Position numbers and translations under genes: made by a program
Assembly (NCBI GenBank): GCA_024402735.1
Contig: JAKSTE010000015.1
Coordinates: 1-10,206 of the forward strand
Reading direction: 5' to 3'
From: Alphaproteobacteria bacterium
GTDB taxonomy: Bacteria > Pseudomonadota > Alphaproteobacteria > Rs-D84
Length of the DNA stretch: 10,206 bases
Notes under the pieces: model-generated
Told to the model about the DNA's origin: nothing
Seen by the model: only the letters and a program-made list of their open reading frames with translations
Databases searched by the model: none
Shown: in pieces, positions 5,122 through 10,206 of the stretch
Layout: each line of letters opens with the position of its first letter
How positions within the stretch are numbered: position 1 is the first letter of the stretch

Positions 5122-8100
5122 ATGTCAAAAATGATTGTAGATGGTAACTGGGCTGCTGCTGATATAGCCTATAGATGTGTTGATTGTGCTGCTATTTATC
5201 CTATTACGCCAAGTAGTACGATGGGTGAGTTGGCTGATGAGTGGGCTTTTCAACATAAGAAAAATATTTGGGGTAGTGTGCCTAATATAATAGAAATGCA
5301 ATCAGAAGCAGGAGCTTCAGGAACGTTGCATGGTGCTTTGCAGATGGGTGCTTTGGCTACAACGTTTACTGCCTCTCAGGGGCTTTTGTTGATGATACCT
5401 AATATGTATAAAATAGCGGGTGAGCAAACACCTTTTGTTATGCATGTTGCTGCCAGATCTATTGCTACACACGCTTTATCTATTTTTGGTGATCATAGTG
5501 ATGTTATGGCAGTTCGTCAGACAGGTTTTGCTTTATTGTCTAGTCATAATGTTCAACAAGCTCATGATATGGCTTTGGTTGCGCATGCCGCAACATTGCG
5601 TTCGAGAGTTCCTTTCTTACATTTCTTTGATGGTTTTAGAACAAGTCATGAAGAAGCTCGGATGGAGCGAATCGAAGACGATGTTTTGAAAAAGATGATA
5701 CCGGATGATGTTGTTATTGCTAATCGTACTCGTGGTATGTCTCCAGATCATCCAACTATTCGTGGAACAGCACAAAATCCAGATGTATATTTTCAGGGTA
5801 GGGAAGCGGCTAATTCTTTATACGATAATGTACCTGCAATAGTTGAAGATTGTATGAAACAATTAGCTTCTTTGACTGGTCGTAAATACGGTTTGGTTGA
5901 TTATGTTGGTGATAAAAACGCGAAATACGTTATTGTAAGTATGGGATCTTCTTGTGAAACTATAGAAGAGACATTGAAGTTTTTACCAGCAGGTGTAGGA
6001 CTTTTAAAAATACATTTGTTTAATCCTTTCCCTGTACAAGCATTTTTGAAATCTCTGCCTTCTACTGTAGAACAGATTGCTGTGTTAGATAGAACAAAAG
6101 AAGCAGGAAGTTTGGGTGAACCTTTATATCAAAATGTGAAATCAATAGTACCTTGTGGTATATCTGTATACGGAGGTCGTTATGGTTTGGGATCCAAAGA
6201 ATTTAAACCAAGTGATGTAAAGGCAATTGTAGAAAATATGATGAGAGGTACACTACATCATAATTTTACAGTTGGTATAGAAGACGATCTTACAAAATTG
6301 TCTTTGACTACAGATAAAACATTTACTATAGAAGATGCGTCTGTTAAAACTGCTATTTTATATGGAATAGGTAGTGATGGTACAGTTGGTGCTGTAAAAA
6401 ATATTGTAAAAATAGTTGGAGAAAATTCTGATTTATATCCACAATCTTATGCGGTATATGATTCTAAAAAATCTGGTGGTATAACACAGTCTCATATAAG
6501 ATTTTCAGAAAAACCAATACAGAGTGAATATTTAGTAGATTCTGCTGATTTTATATGTGTATCTAATTTTATGATAGCACAAAGATTTGATGTGTTTTCT
6601 GCTTTGCGTGCAGATGCAACAGTAATGATAAATACTTCTATGAACCCAGAAGAAGCATTTATAAATTTACCACGTTCGGCTCAAGAACATTTAATACGTA
6701 TGCGTGCAAATGTTTATTTCTTAGATGCGAATAAAGCAGCCAATGAATTAGGTTTAGGTAATCGTATTAACACATTCATAATGTTGAACTTCTTTAATTT
6801 AACAAAAGTTATAGATCCTGAAATTGCTGCAAAATCCGCAAAGGTCGCAATAGAAAAAACATATAAAAAGAAAGGTATGGATGTCGTAGCTGCTAACTGG
6901 GCAGCTGTGGATAAGGCATATTCTTATTTACAAAAATTTGTATTGCCTTCATCTGTATCAGATTTAGCATCAGACTTTATACCTGCAATGACTTTAGATA
7001 CTCCTGCTGAAATAGCTGGTACATTGGGTGAAATGGCTGCAGGTCGTGGTGACGAAATACCAGTTTCTAGATTTAAAGTTGATGGTGCTTTTGGCGCAGG
7101 ACAATATCCTGTTGGTACATCTAAATATGAAAAGAGAGCTTTGGCAACACGTGTAGCTACATGTAGTTTAGATAAATGTATACAGTGTGGTAAATGTTCT
7201 ATGTTGTGCCCACACGGAGCGATACGTATCAAAGTTATGAATGAAGCAGAAATGGAGAAAGCTCGAGCAGAAGGAATAATAGTTGTTCCTACTAAAACAC
7301 CGGAGCTTGGAGATGGAATGTTTTATACATTAAACATTTCTCCATCTGATTGTACAGGTTGTGGACTGTGTATGAAAAATTGTCCTGTTGGGGCAATATC
7401 TTTGATACCTATATCTGAAGCTATGGATAAGCAAAAGGTATTTAATAGTGCTTTGAATATTCCAGATATAGAAAAAAAGAAATTAAATTTAAATATACCG
7501 AAACATGTAGAATTATTACCTCATTATTTTGAATTTCCAGGTGCATGTTCTGGTTGTGGAGAAACGCCTTATATACGTATGTTGGCTCATTTGTTTGGTG
7601 ACAGAATGGTTGTTGCTAATGCTACAGGATGTTCTTCTATTTATGGTGGAAATTTACCAACAACTCCATGGACATGTGATAAAGAAGGTAGAGGTCCAGC
7701 ATGGTCAAATTCTTTATTTGAAGATAATGCAGAATATGGTTTAGGTATGAGAGTTGCGTTAAACCAAAAAAGAGCATCATTAAAAGGTTTGTTATATGAA
7801 TTAGGTATAGATGATGTAGAAGAAATATTCTCAAATACGAATACAGAAGTTCAACGTTCAAACGAACAGATGTTACGTAAAAAATTATCAACTATGACTG
7901 AAGAAAAAGCTCGTTTAGCAGAAACTTTATTAGATGCAGTGGTTGATAAATCTGTTTGGATAGTAGGTGGAGACGGATGGGCTTATGATATTGGATATGG
8001 TGGTGTAGATCATATTTTACACAGTGGAGAAAATATAAATATACTTGTATTAGATACAGAGGGTTATTCAAATACAGGTGGTCAACAATCTAAATCAACA

Positions 8101-8622
8101 CCTTTTGGAGCAAGTATGAAATTTGCTATTGGTGGTAAAGATCATGCTAAAAAAGATTTAGGATTGATGGCAATTATGTCTGGTGCGTATGTAGCTCAAA
8201 TAGCTTTAGGAGCAAATCAAGCACAAGCAATAAGAGCTTTTAGAGAAGCAGAAGCATTTAATGGCCCTTCAATAATATTGGCTTATGCGCCATGTATCGC
8301 ACACGGGTTTGCTTTACAGAATGGTGTAGAACATCAGATTAATTTAGTTAATACAGGAGCTTGGCCACTATATAGGTTTAATCCGAATTTATTGGAAGAT
8401 GGACATAATCCTTTAACATTGGATTCTCATGTAGATACACCTTTCCCATTAGAAGAATTTATGAAGACGGAAACACGTTTTGCTGCTGCTCGTTCTATTA
8501 ATACTAATTTTGATAAATTAGTAGAGAAGGCTAAGCAAAATAATCTATATAGAACAGAATTACAGCAGCATATAGCAAAATTCGCTATGTCTCATAATAC
8601 TGAGGAAGCAAACAACAAATAA
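5122..8622 (+). CDS. nifJ: Pyruvate:ferredoxin (flavodoxin) oxidoreductase, single-chain
   Basis: The enzyme converts pyruvate and CoA to acetyl-CoA and CO2 in the cytoplasm and passes the electrons to ferredoxin or flavodoxin. From the ATG at 5122 the product has 1166 residues, the usual size of single-chain PFOR. The N-terminal domain holds YPITPSS (26-32), Glu62 and Arg112, matching Thr31, Glu64 and Arg114 of the Desulfovibrio africanus enzyme with a constant offset of two. Two ferredoxin-like [4Fe-4S] motifs follow: Cys686/689/692/696 and Cys744/747/750/754. The C-terminal thiamine diphosphate domain carries the third-cluster ligands Cys809, Cys812, Cys837 and Cys1058; the 28-residue step from 809 to 837 equals that in D. 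africanus. GGDGWAYDIGYGG and DTEGYSNTGGQQSKS form the cofactor site. All key residues are present, so it should be active. It points to anaerobic pyruvate use. Only nine bases separate it from bamE, so the two are probably co-transcribed. Confidence 0.97.
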   Translation: MSKMIVDGNWAAADIAYRCVDCAAIYPITPSSTMGELADEWAFQHKKNIWGSVPNIIEMQSEAGASGTLHGALQMGALATTFTASQGLLLMIPNMYKIAGEQTPFVMHVAARSIATHALSIFGDHSDVMAVRQTGFALLSSHNVQQAHDMALVAHAATLRSRVPFLHFFDGFRTSHEEARMERIEDDVLKKMIPDDVVIANRTRGMSPDHPTIRGTAQNPDVYFQGREAANSLYDNVPAIVEDCMKQLASLTGRKYGLVDYVGDKNAKYVIVSMGSSCETIEETLKFLPAGVGLLKIHLFNPFPVQAFLKSLPSTVEQIAVLDRTKEAGSLGEPLYQNVKSIVPCGISVYGGRYGLGSKEFKPSDVKAIVENMMRGTLHHNFTVGIEDDLTKLSLTTDKTFTIEDASVKTAILYGIGSDGTVGAVKNIVKIVGENSDLYPQSYAVYDSKKSGGITQSHIRFSEKPIQSEYLVDSADFICVSNFMIAQRFDVFSALRADATVMINTSMNPEEAFINLPRSAQEHLIRMRANVYFLDANKAANELGLGNRINTFIMLNFFNLTKVIDPEIAAKSAKVAIEKTYKKKGMDVVAANWAAVDKAYSYLQKFVLPSSVSDLASDFIPAMTLDTPAEIAGTLGEMAAGRGDEIPVSRFKVDGAFGAGQYPVGTSKYEKRALATRVATCSLDKCIQCGKCSMLCPHGAIRIKVMNEAEMEKARAEGIIVVPTKTPELGDGMFYTLNISPSDCTGCGLCMKNCPVGAISLIPISEAMDKQKVFNSALNIPDIEKKKLNLNIPKHVELLPHYFEFPGACSGCGETPYIRMLAHLFGDRMVVANATGCSSIYGGNLPTTPWTCDKEGRGPAWSNSLFEDNAEYGLGMRVALNQKRASLKGLLYELGIDDVEEIFSNTNTEVQRSNEQMLRKKLSTMTEEKARLAETLLDAVVDKSVWIVGGDGWAYDIGYGGVDHILHSGENINILVLDTEGYSNTGGQQSKSTPFGASMKFAIGGKDHAKKDLGLMAIMSGAYVAQIALGANQAQAIRAFREAEAFNGPSIILAYAPCIAHGFALQNGVEHQINLVNTGAWPLYRFNPNLLEDGHNPLTLDSHVDTPFPLEEFMKTETRFAAARSINTNFDKLVEKAKQNNLYRTELQQHIAKFAMSHNTEEANNK

Positions 8623-8624
8623 GG
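8621..8624 (+). promoter_or_regulatory. Shine-Dalgarno of bamE overlapping the nifJ stop codon
   Basis: The nifJ TAA (8620-8622) runs into AAGG (8621-8624), 7 bases before the bamE ATG. Ribosomes finishing nifJ are thus placed on the bamE start, which supports a two-gene transcript. Confidence 0.6.
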
Positions 8625-8631
8625 TAAAAAA

Positions 8632-9060
8632 ATGAAAAGAATATATATGCTTTTGTTAATTTGTTTGGTAACTGTGGCTTGTCAGACAAAACATCGTGGT
8701 TATGTTTTTTCTCAAAATGTTGAAACAGAAATTTCCAAGGTAAAAACAACGAATCAATTACAACAGATTGTTGGTAATCCACAGGCAAGAACCATGTATG
8801 GTGATGAGGTCTGGATATATTACGGTTCAGATGAGAATATGAATGGACCTTTTCCAGTAACATATGATAATAAAACAGTCGTTTTGGCTTGGGTGAAAGG
8901 AAAAGATGTTATAAGAACAAAAGTATTGCATGATAAAGATTTGGAACATGTACAAGTTGCTAGTGGAGAAACAGAAATACCAGCAGCTATAGAATTATAT
9001 GCGATAGAAGAGTTGTTTAATAATATAGGTCGTTTTTCTCCGGCTGGTATGGCTCAATAA
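8632..9060 (+). CDS. bamE: BamE/OmlA (SmpA) family outer-membrane lipoprotein
   Basis: BamE is a lipoprotein subunit of the BAM complex that folds beta-barrel proteins into the outer membrane. The 142-residue product has a lipoprotein signal ending at Ala16-Cys17 (VTVAC) with Gln at +2, so outer-membrane sorting is expected. The SmpA/OmlA domain spans about 27-105: a helical region (VETEISKVKTTNQLQQIVGNP) followed by strands containing DEVWIYYGS. The tail ELFNNIGRFSP resembles alphaproteobacterial members of the family. It is probably translated from the nifJ transcript. In many Alphaproteobacteria this gene lies elsewhere, near DUF177 and plsX, so linkage to nifJ is unusual. It would serve the barrel protein encoded at 746-1660 along with all others. 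The lipobox has Thr at -3 instead of the common Leu, which slightly weakens the lipoprotein call. Only a poor hairpin follows. Confidence 0.82.
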   Translation: MKRIYMLLLICLVTVACQTKHRGYVFSQNVETEISKVKTTNQLQQIVGNPQARTMYGDEVWIYYGSDENMNGPFPVTYDNKTVVLAWVKGKDVIRTKVLHDKDLEHVQVASGETEIPAAIELYAIEELFNNIGRFSPAGMAQ

Positions 9061-9076
9061 AAAATTAGCCAAATAT

Positions 9077-9104
9077 TTGTTTTTTCTTATTTTTGTGATA
9101 TACT
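9077..9104 (+). promoter_or_regulatory. carD promoter
   Basis: TTGTTT (9077-9082) and TATACT (9099-9104, 5/6 match) are 16 bases apart. The start site would be near 9111, with a leader of about 36 bases before the carD ATG. The -10 hexamer is the exact centre of the palindrome at 9092-9111. Confidence 0.5.
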
Positions 9105-9111
9105 CCACAAA
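9092..9111 (+). promoter_or_regulatory. CRP-type palindrome over the carD -10 box (candidate operator)
   Basis: TTTGTG (9092-9097) and CACAAA (9106-9111) are perfect inverted repeats 8 bases apart. Read as TGTGA-N6-CCACA (9094-9109), it matches 9 of 10 conserved bases of the E. coli CRP consensus TGTGA-N6-TCACA. The six central bases are the TATACT -10 box, so a bound regulator would block RNA polymerase. The regulator itself is not in the window. Confidence 0.4.
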
Positions 9112-9147
9112 TATAGAGAGAATGGCAACCGAAAAGGTGTGTGTATT

Positions 9148-9723
9148 ATGCCTAAAAAGAAACTTGATTTTAAAGCGGGTCAATATGTTGTTTATCCTAC
9201 ACAAGGTGTGGGTCGTTTAGTTCGTGTTGAAGAGCAAGATGTAGCGGGTCAAAAGATAAAAATGATGGTTATAGAGTTTGAACGTAGCCATATGACTTTG
9301 CGTGTACCTTTAGAACGGGCTGAAATTTCAGGATTGCGTCCTTTGATATCCATGAAAAAAATGAATGAAGCTATAGATTCTGCAAAGGGACGTGCTGGTG
9401 CTAAACGTATGATTTGGGCAAGAAGGGCAGCACAGTATGAGGAAAATATTAATTCTGGTGACCCTATGAAATTAGCAGAAGTTGTACGTGATTTACAAAG
9501 ACGAACAGCTTCTGACACAATGACATTCTCTGCACGTCAATTATATTTAAGAGCTCTTGAACGTATGGCTCAAGAATTTGCAGTTTTACATAAAATGGAA
9601 GTCGAAGATGCTTCTGATAAAATAGAAGATATTTTAGGTGTTCCAAAAGAAATAGATTTGAATGGATTTGATGAAGAAGATGATGACGGTGAAGAAGAAT
9701 CAGAAGAAGATGAAGAAGAGTGA
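9148..9723 (+). CDS. carD: CarD/CdnL family RNA polymerase-binding transcription factor
   Basis: CarD/CdnL proteins bind the RNA polymerase beta subunit and stabilise open complexes, notably at rRNA and other growth promoters. The 191-residue product has the N-terminal RNA polymerase interaction domain (about 8-66, with VVYPTQGVGR at 14-23) and a helical DNA-contacting domain (about 68-165). Trp90 in IWARRAAQYEENINSGDP aligns with the Trp that wedges at the upstream edge of the -10 in mycobacterial CarD (W85). Residues 175-191 form an acidic tail, 15 of 17 being Asp or Glu, longer than needed for the fold. I prefer the ATG at 9148 to the GTG at 9139 because AAGG (9134-9137) is 10 bases from the ATG but only one from the GTG, and because MPKKKLDF is a typical family start. 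It has its own promoter and a strong terminator. Confidence 0.93.
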   Translation: MPKKKLDFKAGQYVVYPTQGVGRLVRVEEQDVAGQKIKMMVIEFERSHMTLRVPLERAEISGLRPLISMKKMNEAIDSAKGRAGAKRMIWARRAAQYEENINSGDPMKLAEVVRDLQRRTASDTMTFSARQLYLRALERMAQEFAVLHKMEVEDASDKIEDILGVPKEIDLNGFDEEDDDGEEESEEDEEE

Positions 9724-9729
9724 TTTTTA

Positions 9730-9761
9730 AAGACGTACATTTTTGTACGTCTTGTTTTTTT
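9730..9761 (+). terminator. Rho-independent terminator of carD
   Basis: A perfect 10-bp stem (9730-9739 with 9744-9753) with a TTTT loop is followed by G and seven T. It lies six bases after the carD stop codon. The top of the hairpin, ACATTTTTGT, is identical to that of the ctpA terminator. Confidence 0.93.
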
Positions 9762-9778
9762 CTTGATTTTTCTATAAT
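9752..9778 (+). promoter_or_regulatory. Putative ssb promoter
   Basis: A perfect TATAAT (9773-9778) would start transcription near 9785, giving a leader of about 33 bases with AAGGA before the ssb ATG. The only -35-like box is TTGTTT (9752-9757), 15 bases away and overlapping the carD terminator, so the -35 is weak. Confidence 0.45.
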
Positions 9779-9796
9779 GATTTTTAATCATAATAG
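9772..9796. repeat. 25-bp near-perfect palindrome over the ssb -10 (candidate operator)
   Basis: Two 11-base arms (9772-9782 and 9786-9796) match as an inverted repeat at 10 of 11 positions around a TTT centre. The left arm contains the TATAAT box and the right arm covers the likely start site. No T run follows, so it is not a terminator. It could be an operator, though AT-rich DNA gives such repeats by chance more often. Confidence 0.4.
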
Positions 9797-9817
9797 TATG
9801 TAAATAAAGGATAAGAT

Positions 9818-10206
9818 ATGGCAGGTAGTATAAATAAAGTAATTTTAGTTGGTAATGTTGGACAAGAACCTCAAGTGCGTGATATGCAAAATGGTCAAAA
9901 AGTAGTAAGTTTTTCTTTGGCTACATCTGATCGTTGGCGCGATAGACAAACAGGTGAACAAAAAGAACAAACAGAATGGCATCGTATTGTTATCTTCAAT
10001 TCTAATTTAATAGATGTTGCTGAACGTATGTTACAAAAAGGAACTAAGTTGTATTTGGAAGGTTCTTTAAAAACACGTAAATGGCAAAATCAACAAGGTG
10101 TAGAAACATTTACAACAGAAGTTGTTTTGAATCAATATGCGGGTCAGATGGTGATATTATCAGGAGCCAAGAGTAGTATGGAAGGTTCTGAAGCACCAGC
10201 TTCTGC
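9818..10206 (+). CDS. ssb: Single-stranded DNA-binding protein, N-terminal part (runs off right edge)
   Basis: SSB coats single-stranded DNA during replication, repair and recombination and recruits partner proteins through its C-terminal tip. The visible 129 residues contain the whole OB fold, opening with INKVILVGNVGQEP (5-18). The residues that stack on DNA bases are present: Trp40, Trp54, Phe60 and Trp89, matching Trp40, Trp54, Phe60 and Trp88 of E. coli SSB. TEWHRIVIF (52-60) and EGSLKTRKW (81-89) are family hallmarks. The flexible tail begins near residue 116 and the acidic end lies beyond the window. AAGGA stands 6 bases before the ATG. The gene follows the carD terminator and has its own TATAAT box inside a palindrome. 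No alphaproteobacterial LexA box (GTTC-N7-GTTC) is visible upstream. Confidence 0.97.
   Translation, partial: MAGSINKVILVGNVGQEPQVRDMQNGQKVVSFSLATSDRWRDRQTGEQKEQTEWHRIVIFNSNLIDVAERMLQKGTKLYLEGSLKTRKWQNQQGVETFTTEVVLNQYAGQMVILSGAKSSMEGSEAPAS

Noticed and set aside
8585..8863. Minus-strand open frame across the nifJ-bamE junction
   Set aside because: It covers two well-supported genes on the other strand, and its composition looks like reverse-complement coding sequence with no domain.
9070..9088. CAAATATTTG palindrome followed by a T-rich run after bamE, as a terminator
   Set aside because: A usable loop leaves a stem of only 3-4 A/T-dominated pairs, and the element overlaps the carD -35. It is too weak to call.
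9778..9791. FNR box upstream of ssb
   Set aside because: The half-sites TGAT and ATCA are five bases apart, whereas FNR sites need four. The wider palindrome is reported instead.

Overview
This is an AT-rich stretch of a bacterial chromosome. It most likely comes from an anaerobic or microaerophilic, probably host-associated alphaproteobacterium. The support is a CarD regulator with an acidic tail, a BamE/OmlA lipoprotein, a degenerate EnvC-type factor close to a CtpA protease (a pairing typical of Alphaproteobacteria), and a full-length pyruvate:ferredoxin/flavodoxin oxidoreductase. Uncultured low-GC gut alphaproteobacteria fit best. That placement is inference. No phage, insertion sequence, CRISPR array or RNA gene is visible.

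Layout. The left edge holds the N-terminal part of an exported, strongly basic Ser/Thr/Arg-rich protein on the minus strand (1-277), followed upstream by infA (343-594, minus). A beta-barrel outer-membrane protein (746-1660, plus) converges tail to tail with a degenerate LytM/EnvC-like murein hydrolase activator (1657-2736, minus); their stop codons overlap. Next on the minus strand is a Fic-fold protein whose catalytic motif is degraded (2781-3506). Diverging from it is the processing protease ctpA (3620-5020, plus), closed by a strong terminator. Then come nifJ (5122-8622) and bamE (8632-9060), probably one transcript, then carD (9148-9723) with its own promoter and a strong terminator, and finally the first 129 codons of ssb (9818 to the right edge).

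How the genes relate. There is no single pathway. Several products serve the cell envelope: the outer-membrane barrel, the EnvC-like septal factor, the CtpA periplasmic protease and BamE of the barrel-assembly machine. The others are core information-processing factors (IF-1, CarD, SSB), plus the central anaerobic enzyme NifJ.

The observations most worth following are: a Fic protein with His changed to Gln and both motif glycines lost; the apparent breakage of the usual envC-ctpA pair, with this Fic gene in between; promoters of the fic, envC-like and outer-membrane genes that sit so close to the ATG that the mRNAs should be leaderless or nearly so; a CRP-type palindrome whose central six bases are the -10 box of carD; and a 25-bp palindrome over the -10 of ssb.
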